In this document: piece after piece, positions 8,827 through 18,322 of the stretch | Numbering within the stretch: the first letter of the stretch is position 1 | How the letters are laid out: every line of letters starts with the position of its first letter | NCBI GenBank assembly: GCA_963765705.1 | Contig: CAVXXJ010000011.1 | Location: 496,001-560,000 of the forward strand | DNA: 64,000 bases | DNA from: Gaiellasilicea sp963765705 | Lineage (GTDB): Bacteria > Actinomycetota > Thermoleophilia > Gaiellales > Gaiellaceae | Direction of reading: 5' to 3' | Made by a program: the position numbers and the translations under genes | Notes under the pieces: generated by a model | Told to the model about the DNA's origin: nothing | Database searches by the model: none | What the model saw: the letters and a program-made list of their open reading frames with translations, nothing else

Positions 8827-9955
8827 GCGACCGGTCGACGGCGAAGAGCACGGCCGTGAAGCCGACCAGCACCCAGAGCACGACGTCGTAGCCGCTGCTC
8901 GCGTCGCGGATCGCGCCGAGCACGAACGGGGACATCGCCGACAGCGAGTAGCCGGCGCCCAGCATCAGGCCCGTGTACGCCGCCACCTCCGCCGGCCCGT
9001 GGCCGATGTCGAGCGGCAGCGCCATCGTCAGCGAGAAGAGCGGCCCGATCGTGGCGCCGAGCAGGAACGCCCAGAGGAAGCCCGCGCCCGGCGCCAGCAC
9101 GACGCCGAGCATCGAGAGGAAGCCGAGCCCGGCGCAGCCCGCCATCCAGGTCCGGCGCGACCACATCCGGTCGGCGAGCCAGGCGACGGCGAGGCCGGCG
9201 GCGATCTGGGTCGCGTTCAACACCGCGAGCAACGCGCCCGCCTTCCCCTCGCTCCAGCCGCGCTCGACGTAGACGTCGGGGAGCCAGGCGTTGAGCCCGT
9301 AGTACGTGGCCGACATGAAGAAGAACGCGGCGACGAGCCGCCAGCCGAGCGCACTCCGCCACGGGAGCGCCAGCGGGCGTGGCACCGAGACGGACGCACG
9401 GCCGCGCTCCACCCGCGTCAGCACGAGCCAGAGCACGAACAGCCCCAGCGTCACCGCCGAGAACACGAGCAGCGGGTCGCGCCAGTCGCCGAGCGCGTGC
9501 TCGAGCGGGACCGCCGTCGCCGAGGACACCGTGGCGCCGACGTTGATCCCGGCCGCGTAAACGCCGGTGGCGAACACCGGCCGGTCGGCGAACCGCTCCT
9601 TGACGGCGACGGGCAGCAGCGCGTTGCCGAGCCCCATGCCGATCCCGACCGGGATCGTGAGCAGGATCAGCAGCGCCACGCCTGGAGCGAACGCCCGCGC
9701 GAGCCCGAAGGCGCCGACGAGCGCGAGCGCTGCGGCCAGCGCGTGCCGCGAGCCGAGCCGCCGCGAGAGGAACGCCGCCGGCGGGGCGAACAGGCCCATG
9801 CACAGCACGGGGATCGTCGAGAGCATGCCGACGACGGCGTGCGAGGTATTGAGGTCGAGCTGGATCGACGGGATCAGCGGGCCGAGGCCGACCAGCTGCG
9901 GCCGCAGCGCCAGCGCTCCGAGGAAGAGCGCCGCGAGAAGTGCGCCCCGCCGCAA
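8786..9955 (-). CDS. MFS transporter, CynX/NimT-like
   Basis: This 389-residue polytopic membrane protein has about twelve hydrophobic segments. Its arrangement LRPQLVGLGPLIPSI, GIGMGLGNALLPVAVKERFADRP and the paired halves resemble the CynX/NimT branch of the major facilitator superfamily, which carries small anions and other solutes. It is the last gene of a minus-strand run after the FAH and monooxygenase-fold genes, starting at a TTG 10 bases downstream of the preceding stop. In this setting it may import or export a sugar acid or an aromatic acid. The substrate is unknown. Confidence 0.8.
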   Translation of the reverse strand: MRRGALLAALFLGALALRPQLVGLGPLIPSIQLDLNTSHAVVGMLSTIPVLCMGLFAPPAAFLSRRLGSRHALAAALALVGAFGLARAFAPGVALLILLTIPVGIGMGLGNALLPVAVKERFADRPVFATGVYAAGINVGATVSSATAVPLEHALGDWRDPLLVFSAVTLGLFVLWLVLTRVERGRASVSVPRPLALPWRSALGWRLVAAFFFMSATYYGLNAWLPDVYVERGWSEGKAGALLAVLNATQIAAGLAVAWLADRMWSRRTWMAGCAGLGFLSMLGVVLAPGAGFLWAFLLGATIGPLFSLTMALPLDIGHGPAEVAAYTGLMLGAGYSLSAMSPFVLGAIRDASSGYDVVLWVLVGFTAVLFAVDRSLTPARLAGARPLR

Positions 9956-9964
9956 GGACGGCCC

Positions 9965-10258
9965 TTAGTCCACGACGGTCTCGTAGAACGTCCGCTCGCG
10001 CGACTCCATCAGGCCGAACAGCTCGCCGGCGCCGAGGCGCTGGAAGTGCTCGCTCGCGCCGTGCTCCTCGAAGGCGGCCTTGTCGCGGTACTGCTCGTAG
10101 AAGAGGTACGAGCGCGGGTCCTCGGGATCGCGGCAGGGGATGTAGAGCTCGCAGCCCGGCTCCTCCCGGCTCGCCTTCGCAAGCTCGGGGATCACCTCCG
10201 CCGCCCGCTCCTCGTTCCCCTCGGCGACCTTCATGCGCACCACGAGCACGAACGACAT
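9965..10258 (-). CDS. Antibiotic-biosynthesis-monooxygenase-fold protein (YgiN-like)
   Basis: This 97-residue protein is a dimeric alpha/beta-barrel ABM-domain protein, recognisable from VVRMKVAEGNEERAAEVIPELA, EPGCELYIPCRDPEDP and FYEQYRDKAAFEEHGAS. Members include quinol monooxygenase YgiN and many small proteins of unknown substrate. A good Shine-Dalgarno sequence (AAAGGAG) stands upstream of the ATG. It lies between the FAH-family gene and the MFS gene and probably shares their transcript. Confidence 0.8.
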   Translation of the reverse strand: MSFVLVVRMKVAEGNEERAAEVIPELAKASREEPGCELYIPCRDPEDPRSYLFYEQYRDKAAFEEHGASEHFQRLGAGELFGLMESRERTFYETVVD

Positions 10259-10277
10259 GCGGCTCCTTTCGACGGGA

Positions 10278-10920
10278 TTACGCGGCGGTGACGGGGTTCG
10301 TGATCGAGCCGAGGCCGTCGATCTCGATCGTGATCTCGTCGCCCGGTTGCAGCCACACCGGCGGCGTTGCGGAACGCGCCGACTCCCGCAGGCGTGCCGG
10401 TGATGATCAGGTCGCCGGGCTCGAGCGTGATCGCCTGGGAGACGAACGAGATCACCTCGGCGACGCCGAAGATCTGATTCGACGTGCTCGAGTCCTGCAT
10501 CGTCTCGCCGTTCAGGATCGCGCGGATCGGCAGCGCCTGCGGGTCGGGCACCTCGCTCGCAGGAACGAGATCGCCGACCGGCAGGAAGGTGTCGAGCGAC
10601 TTCCCGCGCACCCACTGGCCGTCCGCGAACTGGAGGTTGCGCCCCGAGACGTCGTTCGCCACGACGTAGCCCCGCACGAACTCGAGCGCGTCGTCCTCCG
10701 ACACGCCGCTCGCACGGCGGCCGATCACGACACCGAGCTCGGCCTCGTAGTCGGGCTGGGTGCAGATCGCGGGAATGCGGATCGGCTCGCCGGCGCCGAT
10801 CAGCGTGTTCGGCCACTTCGCGAAGAGGAGCGGCCGCTCCGGCAGCTCGACGCCCTGCTCCTCCGCGTGGTCACGGTAGTTGAGGCCGACGCAGACGATC
10901 TTCTGGGGGAGGTCGATCAT
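10278..10920 (-). CDS. Second FAH-family hydrolase/isomerase (one frameshift)
   Basis: This protein of about 213 residues has the full FAH C-terminal domain: VGLNYRDHAEE, FAKWPNTLIG, the metal-binding Glu pair in YEAELGVVIG and Asp in VANDVSGRNLQ, and the LITGTPAGVGAFR region. One surplus base near 10358 shifts the last 28 codons. In the shifted frame they read PVWLQPGDEITIEIDG and end at a TAA at 10278-10280. The family hydrolyses or isomerises 2,4-diketo acids such as 2,4-diketo-3-deoxy-sugar acids or ring-cleavage products. It is divergent from the IlvD/Edd dehydratase gene. Confidence 0.78.
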
Positions 10921-10938
10921 CGCTCGACTCTACGCGAA

Positions 10939-10944
10939 TAGGAT
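10939..10944 (+). promoter_or_regulatory. Probable -10 element of a leaderless promoter (sugar-acid dehydratase)
   Basis: TAGGAT lies 6 bases before the GTG at 10951, with no Shine-Dalgarno sequence between. The same arrangement recurs before other genes in this window. The 30-base gap also has to contain the promoter of the divergent FAH gene. Confidence 0.45.
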
Positions 10945-10950
10945 CGGCGG

Positions 10951-12610
10951 GTGGATTGGAAGCTCGCGAACGAGGATCTCGCCACGAGCCCGCGGCGCGC
11001 CGGAGCCCGCGCCCACCTCCGCGCGATGGGTCTCGACGAGAGCGACCTGAGCCGTCCGCTCGTCGGGATCGCGACGACGTGGACGGGCACGATGCCGTGC
11101 AACCTCGGCCAGCGCGCGCTCGCCGAGCACGTCGCCACCGGCGTACGCGCGGCCGGCGGCACGCCGCTCGAGTTCAACACGATCGCCGTCTCCGACAACC
11201 TGACGCAGGGCACGCCCGGCATGCGGGCCTCGCTCGTCAGCCGCGAGGTGATCGCGGATTCGATCGAGCTGGTCGGCCGCAGCCAGCCCTTCGACGGCCT
11301 GGTCTGCCTCGTCGGCTGCGACAAGACGGCGCCGGGCGCCGTGATGGCGATGCTGCGCCTCGACGTGCCGGGCCTCGTCCTCTACTCCGGGGCGATGACG
11401 CCGGGCGTGCACCGCGGCGCGCCGGTGACGATCCAGGACGTCTGGGAGGCCGTCGGCGCGCACGAGGGCGGTGCGATCTCGGACGAGGAGCTCGACGCGC
11501 TCGAGCGGAGCGCCTGCCCGGGCTTCGGCGCCTGCACGGGGCACTTCACGGCGAACACGATGGCGGTCGCCGTCGACTTCCTCGGGCTCGGCCCGATCGG
11601 GCTCGGCAGCATCACCGCCATGGATCCCGCGAAAGCCGACGCGGCCGAGGCGGCCGGCCGGCTCGTGCTCGACGTGATCGCCCGCGACGTCCGCCCGAGG
11701 AGCATCGTCACGCGCGCCGCGCTCGAGAACGCGATCGTCGGCGTCACGGGCACCGGCGGCTCGACGAACGGCGTCCTGCACCTGCTCGCCATCGCCGACG
11801 AGGCGGGCGTCGAGCTGCAGCTCGAGGACTTCGACCGGCTCTCGGCTGCGACGCCGGTCGTGACGAGCCTGACGCCGGGCGGGCGCTACGTCGCCGGCGA
11901 CCTCCACCGCGCCGGCGGCAACGCGGCCGTGATGAAGCAGCTCCTCGGCCATCTGCACGGCGACGCGCCGACCGTCGACGGCCGCACGCTGGCACAGCAC
12001 GCGGCGGCGGCCCCCGACCCGGACGGCGAAGTGGTCGCTCCGATCGAGCGGCCGTTCAAGCCGGGCGGCGCGCTTCGCGTGCTGCGCGGCAACCTCGCTC
12101 CCGACGGCGCGGTCGTGAAGCTCGCCGGCACCGAGCGGCCGGTCCACACCGGTCCCGCCCGCGTCTTCGACTCGGAGGCCGCCTGCAAGACGGCGGTGTA
12201 CGACGGGGTCGTCCAGCCGGGCGAGGTCGTCGTGCTGCGAAACGAGGGCCCCGCGGGTGCGCCGGGCATGCCGGAGATGCTCTCGATCACGTCGGCGATC
12301 GTCGGCCGCGGGCTCGGCGACTCGGTCGTGCTCGTCACCGACGGCCGCTTCAGCGGCGCGACGCGCGGCCTGATGGTCGGGCACGTCGCGCCCGAGGCCG
12401 TGCGCGGCGGCCCGATCGCGGTGGTACGAGACGGTGACGTGATCACGGTCGACGTCGATGCGCGCACGCTCGAGGTTGCGCTTGACGAGCGAGGAGATCG
12501 CGTCGCGCCTCGCCGACTGGCGCCCGCCGACGCCTCGTGTCACGCGCGGTGTGCTGGCGAAGTACGCCAGCAGCGTCTCGTCGGCAGCCCGCGGAGCGGT
12601 GACGCAGTGA
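10951..12610 (+). CDS. IlvD/Edd-family dehydratase, probable sugar-acid dehydratase (one frameshift)
   Basis: This protein, about 552 residues once repaired, carries the three cluster cysteines of the IlvD/Edd family (TMPCNLGQ, VGCDKTAPG, GACTGHFTANTM) and the VTDGRFSGATRG substrate-site segment. The family dehydrates dihydroxy acids, either the branched-chain precursor or sugar acids such as xylonate, arabinonate and 6-phosphogluconate. The surrounding FAH, ALDH and SDR genes favour a sugar acid. One surplus base near 12490 moves the last 40 codons into a second frame. There they read SRLADWRPPTPRVTRGVL and end at a TGA that overlaps the next GTG. Confidence 0.82.
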
Positions 12611-13390
12611 GCGGACGGCTCGACGGGAAGGTCGCGCTCGTCACCGGTGCGGCGCAAGGGATTGGCCGCGCGCTCGCGCTCGGCCTCGCCGCCGAAGGCG
12701 CGGTCGTGCACGTGAACGACCTCCAGGAGCCGACGGAAGTCCACACGGAGCTGCCTGCCGAGCGCCGCGGCCTCTCGCTCGCCTGCGACGTCTCCGACGT
12801 GGCGGCTCTCGGAGAGATGTTCTCGCGCCTCGACCGGCTCGACGTGCTCGTCAACTGCGCCGGGGTCGTCGGCTGGACGAACGTGCTCGAGCCCAGCGAG
12901 GAGACCTGGGACCGCGTCGTCGACACGAACCTCAAGGGGACGTTCTTCTGCTCGGTGGAGGCGGCACGGCTGATGCGGAGCGCCGGCGGCGGCTCGATCG
13001 TCAACGTGTCGACGGTCGTCGCCGCGCGCGGGATGCGGAACATGACGCCCTACGCCGCGAGCAAGGGCGGGATCAACGCGCTGACGATCCAGCTCGCCGT
13101 CGAGCTGGCTCCGGACGGGATCCGGGTCAACGCGTTCGCGCCCGGGCCGACGAACGTGGAGCGCAACCTCGCCGACGATCCGGAGTACGCCGAGAAGTGG
13201 GCGCCGCTCGATCCCGCTCGGCCGCATCGCCGAGCCGGAGGACATGGTCGGGCCGACGGTCTTCTTCGCCTCGGACGACTCGGCGCACGTGACCGGCCAG
13301 CTGCTCTACGTCGACGGCGGCTGGACGACCGCAGGCAGCTTCCCGGACTCCTACGTCGATGCTGCCGCGCGCCGCGAGGAAGGCCCGTGA
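12607..13390 (+). CDS. SDR-family oxidoreductase (one frameshift)
   Basis: This protein, about 260 residues once repaired, has TGAAQGIG near residue 12, NCAG near residue 83, VNVSTVVAARG and the YAASKGG active site. Its GTG start overlaps the dehydratase stop (GTGA). One surplus base near 13209 shifts the final third. The new frame gives IPLGRIAEPEDMVG and the standard SDR tail ending LYVDGGWTT, with its stop overlapping the next GTG. It is probably a sugar or polyol dehydrogenase of the same pathway. Confidence 0.8.
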
Positions 13391-14855
13391 GTGGCACACC
13401 TCCATCCCCGCCGACGCGGCCCCTCGGGGAGACGTACGACCCCGGCGCGTTCTACGACGAGATGTTCGAGGCGACCGGCACGCCGCGGCCGCACTACCGC
13501 GCGCTCGCGGAGGAGCTCGGCCGGCTCAGCTTCGAGGAGTTCGAGGAGCGGCGGCACGCGGTCGAGCTGTCGTTCGTGAACCAGGGGATCGGCTTCACCG
13601 TCTACGGCCAGGAGGAAGGGCTCGAGCGGATCTTCCCGTTCGACCTGATCCCGCGCGTGATTCCGAGCGCCGAGTGGGACCGGCTCTCGCGCGGCGTGAT
13701 CCAGCGGGTGCGCGCGCTCAACCTCTTCCTCCACGACGTCTACGGCGAGCAGCGCATCGTCCGCGACGGGAAGATCCCGGGCGAGCTGCTCTTCGGGGCG
13801 CGCCACTTCATGCGCGAGATGGTCGGCGTCGAGCCGCCCGGCGGCGTCTACGCGCACGTGACGGGCGTCGACGTGATCCGCGACGACAAGGGCGAGTACC
13901 TCGTGCTCGAGGACAACCTGCGCACTCCGTCGGGCGCGAGCTACATGCTCGAGAACCGGGCGGCGATGAAGCGCACCTTCTCCCAGCTCTTCGAGCGGCA
14001 CGGCGTCGCCGGGATCGACCACTACCCGCAGGAGCTGCTCGCCGTCCTGAACGCGGTCGCGCCCGCCTCGGCGCGCGGCGACCTCACCGTCGTCCTGCTC
14101 ACGCCGGGCGTGCACAACTCCGCCTACTACGAGCACTCGTTCCTCGCGCGCCAGATGGGGATCGAGCTCGTGGAGGGGAGCGACCTCGTCTGCCACGAGG
14201 ACGTCGTCTTCATGCGCACGACGCGCGGGCTGCAGCGCGTGGACGTGATCTACCGCCGGATCGACGACGACTTCCTCGACCCGCTGATCTTCCGGCGCGA
14301 GTCGATGCTCGGCGCCGCCGGCCTCTTCAACGCCTATCGCGCCGGCAACCTCGCGATCGCGAACGCCCCGGGGACGGGCGTCGCCGACGACAAGGCGGTC
14401 TACGCCTACGTGCCGGAGATGATCCGCTACTACCTGGACGAGGAGCCGCGTGCTGCCGCAGGTGAAGACCTTCCTCGGCTCCGACGAGGCCGACCTCGCC
14501 TACATCCTCGGCCACCTGGAGGAGCTCGTCGTCAAGACGGTGGACGGCAGCGGCGGCTACGGGATGCTGATCGGCCCGGCCTCGACGGCGAAGCAGCGCA
14601 CGGCGTTCAAGCGCCGGATCAAGGCGACGCCGCGCGAGTTCATCGCCCAGCCGACGATCGCGCTCAGCCGCCTGCCGATCTTCGCGGACGAGCTGCGGCC
14701 CGCGCACATCGACCTGCGGCCGTTCGTCCTCTCCGGGCGGATCACCACCGTCGTCCCCGGCGGGCTCACCCGCGCGGCGATGGAGGCCGGGCTCGCTCGT
14801 CGTCAACTCCTCGCAGGGCGGCGGCAGCAAGGACACCTGGGTGCTCCGTGATTGA
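13387..14855 (+). CDS. Circularly permuted ATP-grasp protein (DUF404/DUF407 type, two frameshifts)
   Basis: This protein, about 488 residues once repaired, matches the circularly permuted ATP-grasp family found beside alpha-E and transglutaminase genes. Motifs include YDEMFEATGTPRPHYRAL at the N terminus, LVLEDNLRTPSGASYMLENR, VKTVDGSGGYGMLIGP and the C-terminal NSSQGGGSKDTWVLRD. Surplus bases near 14447 and 14795 split the frame. The family is predicted to be an ATP-dependent amide or peptide ligase with an unknown substrate. Its GTG start overlaps the SDR stop by 4 bases, linking this cluster to the sugar-acid genes. Confidence 0.82.
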
Positions 14856-14868
14856 GCGTGGGCGACCG

Positions 14869-15838
14869 ATGCTGAGCCGCGTCGCCGAGTCGCTCTACTG
14901 GACCGCGAGGTCGATCGAGCGCGCCGAGAACACGAGCCGGCTGGTCGACGTCACCTTCCACGGCCTGCTCGACGCCCGCGTCAGCGATCCGGAGCAGGCG
15001 TGGCGCGACCTGCTGCGCGCGGTCGGCCGCGACGACCTCTTCGGCGAGCACTTCACCGAGTACACGCCCAGGGCGGTGACCGAGTTCCTGCTCTGGCACC
15101 CGGAGAATCCGGACAGCGTCACGGCCTGCGTCGCCCGCGCCCGCGAGAACCTGCGCGGCGTCCGGGAGCAGATCTCGAGCGAGATGTGGGAGCACCTGAA
15201 CCGGCTCCACCTGCTCGTCGCGCGCGCTCGGCCGGCGCGCGTGCTCGAGGCGCCGCACGAGTTCCTCGTCCGCGTCCGGGAGGGCTCGCACGCCTTCCAG
15301 GGCGTGACCAAGCTGACGCTCTCGCGGGGCGAGGCGTACGCGTTTCTCTCGCTCGGCGCGCATCTCGAGCGCGCCGACACGACGGCTCGCGTCCTGCTGA
15401 CGAGCGTGCCGACGCTGGTGGACGGGTCGGTCGACCGGCTCTCGTCGCTGCTTCGGTCGTGCGGAGCCTTCGAGGCCTTCCGCCGGCACGAGTCGGAGGA
15501 GGTGCAGGGGGAGCGCGTCGCCGACTTCCTCCTGCTCGACCGGAGCTTCCCGCGCTCGGTGCTCTTCTGCGCCGAGCGCTGCCTCGAGGCGATCCGGTTC
15601 GTCTCCGGCAACTCGCAGCAGCCGGAACGCTCGCTGGGGATGCTCGTCGCCAGGCTCGCGTTCGCGGACGTGCCTCAGCTCGAGCCGCCCTCGCTCGCGG
15701 CGCTGCTCGGCGAGGTGGTCACGGGCCTCCACGTCGGTCGGCAGCGAGCTCGGCGGCGCGTACTTCGCGACGCAGGTCCTGCTTCCCGGCCCCTACGCCC
15801 AGCAGCAGCAGCAACAGCAGAGGGGCCGAGGATGCTGA
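14869..15838 (+). CDS. Alpha-E domain protein (DUF403, one frameshift)
   Basis: This all-helical protein of about 322 residues starts with the family hallmark MLSRVAESLYWTARSIERAE and has NSQQPERSLGML near its end. Alpha-E proteins almost always accompany circularly permuted ATP-grasp and transglutaminase-like proteins and are thought to be partners of the ligase. One surplus base near 15737 shifts the tail, which then reads ELGGAYFATQVLLPGP and a glutamine-rich end. The stop at 15836-15838 overlaps the next ATG. The ATG at 14869 is preceded only by a weak Shine-Dalgarno sequence. Confidence 0.82.
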
Positions 15839-16638
15839 TCCGGGTCGAGCACGCGACCACGTTCACGTACGCGGAGCGGATCACCGAGGCGTACACCGAG
15901 CTGCGGGTCCGGCCGCTCTCGAGCGGCGGCCAGCACTGCACGTCGTTCCGGCTCGTCACCGATCCGCCCGGCATTCGCGTCCGGGCGTACCTCGACCGGC
16001 TCGGCAACCACGTGCAGCACCTCGAGGTGCTCGAGGACCACGACCGGATCTCGATCACCGCGATCAGCGAGGTCACGCACGGCCGCGGTGTTCTCCGACC
16101 GGCGCGCGCGACTCGTCTCCGCTCGAGCGGCACGACTACCTCGCGCCGACCGAGTACGCGCCGTTCGCCGACGGCGCTCCGCGAGCTCGCGGCGACCGCG
16201 GCGGGCGACGGGACGGAGGCCGAGCGCGCGACCGAGGTGATGCGCGCCCTGCGAAGCCGGCTCGTCTACGAGCGTGGGGCGACCGACGTGATGACCCGCG
16301 CCGACGCCGCGCTCGCGCTCGGCCGCGGCGTCTGCCAGGACTTCGCGCACGTGATGCTCGCCGCCTGCCGCCGCGCCGGGATCCCGTCTCGCTACGTGAG
16401 CGGCTACCTCTACGACCCGCTCGAGGAGCGCGAGGCCGAGAGCCACGCGTGGGTGGACGTGCTCGACTCGCAGCGCGGCTGGGTCTCGATCGACCCGACG
16501 CACGACCGCGAGCAGACCGAGGCGTACGTTCGCGTCGCCGTGGGCCGCGACTACGCCGACGTGCCGCCGACGCGAGGCGTCTTCAAGGGCGGCTCGGAGG
16601 AGACGCTCGACGTCGCCGTGCGGATGGTCGCTCTCTGA
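15832..16638 (+). CDS. Transglutaminase-like protein of the ATP-grasp cluster (internal frameshifts)
   Basis: This protein of about 267 residues has the bacterial transglutaminase N-terminal beta domain (IRVEHATTFTYAERITEAYTELRV) and the core catalytic triad: Cys in GRGVCQDFAHVML, His in ESHAWVDV and Asp in IDPTHDRE. The segment 16085-16190 passes through the other two frames before returning to the first. Three surplus bases explain this, and one of those frames shows SPLERHDYLAPTEYAPFAD. It is probably a peptidase or amide-forming cysteine enzyme acting with the ligase encoded upstream. Confidence 0.8.
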   Translation: MLIRVEHATTFTYAERITEAYTELRVRPLSSGGQHCTSFRLVTDPPGIRVRAYLDRLGNHVQHLEVLEDHDRISITAISEVTHGRGVLRPARATRLRSSGTTTSRRPSTRRSPTALRELAATAAGDGTEAERATEVMRALRSRLVYERGATDVMTRADAALALGRGVCQDFAHVMLAACRRAGIPSRYVSGYLYDPLEEREAESHAWVDVLDSQRGWVSIDPTHDREQTEAYVRVAVGRDYADVPPTRGVFKGGSEETLDVAVRMVAL

Positions 16639-17355
16639 GCGGCCGGCTCGGGCAGCGAGCTCGACGGCTGGCGCGTCGAGGAGTACGGCCGCTCGCGTGA
16701 CGGGGTGCCGCTGCGCGTCTTCCTGCCGGCGGCCGACGGGCCCGTCGCGGGCCTCCTGACGGCCGCCCAGCACGGCGAGGAAGCCGACACGGCGCTGCTC
16801 GTGCGGCGGCTGCTCGAGCGCGTCCCGGCCGCCGAGACGCGCTGGGCGGTGATCCCCGTCCTCAACCCGGACGGACTGCTCGCCGGAACGAGGCAGAACG
16901 CCGGCCGGCGTCGACCTCAACCGCAACTTCCCGGCCGCGACCTGGGAGCCGGGCGCGACCTTCACCTATCCGCCCGGGATCGACCCCGAGCTGCGGATCC
17001 TCGTCAACCGGACGAACCGCTCCTCGCCCGGAGCCCACGCAGGCTCCGAGCCGGAGACCCAGGCGCTGACCGCGCTGATCGAGCGCCTGGAGCCGCCGCT
17101 CGTCGTCGACCTGCACAGCCCGCTCGAGCTGATCTTCGTGCGCGGCGACGTCCCGCCGGAGGTGACCGCGGAGCTCGCCCGCTCGGCGGAGCTGCCCGCG
17201 CAGGAGGAGTTCGAGGGCCATTGCCCCGGCGCGTTCGACGACTGGCTGTTCGAGCGCGGCACGCCCGGTCCTCGTCTACGAGATCGAGCACGCCGGCCTG
17301 CCCGCGCTCTGCAAGCGGCATCTGCCCGGGCTCGAGGCCCTGCTTCGAGAGCTAG
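16639..17355 (+). CDS. M14-family zinc carboxypeptidase, MpaA-like (several frameshifts)
   Basis: Read across its frames, this gene encodes an M14 metallopeptidase. The zinc ligands are in AAQHGEEADT and VVDLHSPLE, the substrate Arg in VDLNRNFPAATW and the catalytic Glu in VYEIEHAGLP. The layout resembles the murein peptide amidase MpaA branch, which trims DAP from murein tripeptide. Shifts occur near 16912 and 17268 and probably just before the stop. The N terminus is unclear: no ATG, GTG or TTG is seen between the upstream stop and the GTG at 16705, and that GTG would cut into the YGRS motif opening the domain. The stop shares the CTAG of the convergent gene. Confidence 0.65.
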   Translation, partial: AAGSGSELDGWRVEEYGRSRDGVPLRVFLPAADGPVAGLLTAAQHGEEADTALLVRRLLERVPAAETRWAVIPVLNPDGLLAGTRQNAGRRRPQPQLPGRDLGAGRDLHLSARDRPRAADPRQPDEPLLARSPRRLRAGDPGADRADRAPGAAARRRPAQPARADLRARRRPAGGDRGARPLGGAARAGGVRGPLPRRVRRLAVRARHARSSSTRSSTPACPRSASGICPGSRPCFES

Positions 17356-18322
17356 GCCGTCGGGAGCGGTCCGACGCGGCGGCGACGGCGCGGCCGCAGG
17401 TACTCGACGTTCGTGACGGCGGCGCGCTTGCTCGTCGTCAGCAGGCTCTCGGCCGGTCCCTCGTAGGTGCCGGAGGTCGGGGCGACGTCGCCGTAGTCGC
17501 GGCCCACGGCGACGGTGACGTAGCGGAGCCCGGCGCGGCGGGCGTGGGTGGGGTCGAACGCGACGGCGGCGACGCACTCGGGCTCACGCGCGTGCGGGAC
17601 GAGGATCTCGACCCAGGCGTGGGTGCCGCCCTCGCCGAGCAGGTGCCCCGAGACGTAGCGGGCCGAGAGGCCGCAGAGCCGCGCCAGCGCCGAGCATGCA
17701 GTGGGCGTAGTCCTGGCAGACGCCGGCGCCGCCGGCCCACGCCTGGGCGGCCGTGGTCGCGACCGACGTGACCTCCCACTCGTAGCGGAGGTGATCGTGG
17801 ACGCGCTGGTTGACGAGGTCGGCCAGCTCGAGCCCGGTCGCGCCCGTCGCCTTCGAGCTCCGCCGCAACCGCGGTCAGCGCCTCGTCCGGGCGCGTCAGC
17901 CGCGAGGGCTCCGAGAAGCGCGCGTCGGGCGGCAGCGGCTCGGTGTGGAGCGAGCCGTCCGCGCCTGCCTCGCGCTCGACGACGATCCAGCTCGTGAACT
18001 CGACCTCGCGCTCGACGCGCTGCAGCGTCAGGTCGAGCACGACGTTTCCGAAGGTGTCGTACGAGCGCTCGGTGTCCACGTCGCAGCCCGAGACGCGGAG
18101 CTTGTGCGTCAGCAGCCGCTGGTCGTCGTGGTAGTCCGGAGGCACGACGATCAGCCGCTGGCGCAGCGAGGCGATCGGGCTCGGGTACTCGTAGCGGAAC
18201 GTCTGGTGGATCAGGACCGTCGTTCGCGCGACGTTCTGCCAGTCGATCTCGTCGTCGTCGATCGAGCCGAGCGTGGCGATCAGGTCGCCCAGCTCGCCGG
18301 GGTTCAGGGCGTCATCGACCAT
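17352..18322 (-). CDS. Transglutaminase-like cysteine protein A (two frameshifts)
   Basis: This protein of about 322 residues has an N-terminal beta domain (IHQTFRYEYPSPIASLRQRLIVVPPD) and a transglutaminase core. Cys is in GAGVCQDYAHCML, His in GTHAWVEI and Asp in FDPTHARR. The frame slips by one base near 17860 and again near 17695; the last third is in a third frame and ends at 17352. Its ATG lies 11 bases inside the next upstream gene, so both belong to one minus-strand operon. It converges on the M14 gene and shares its stop-codon CTAG. Confidence 0.75.

Noticed and set aside
10951..16638. A continuous 1895-codon open frame suggesting one giant five-domain polyprotein
   Set aside because: Each domain has its own start codon and a real stop in another frame. 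The continuity arises because surplus bases abolish each stop in the first frame while every gene begins in that frame. The domains are separate genes in other organisms.
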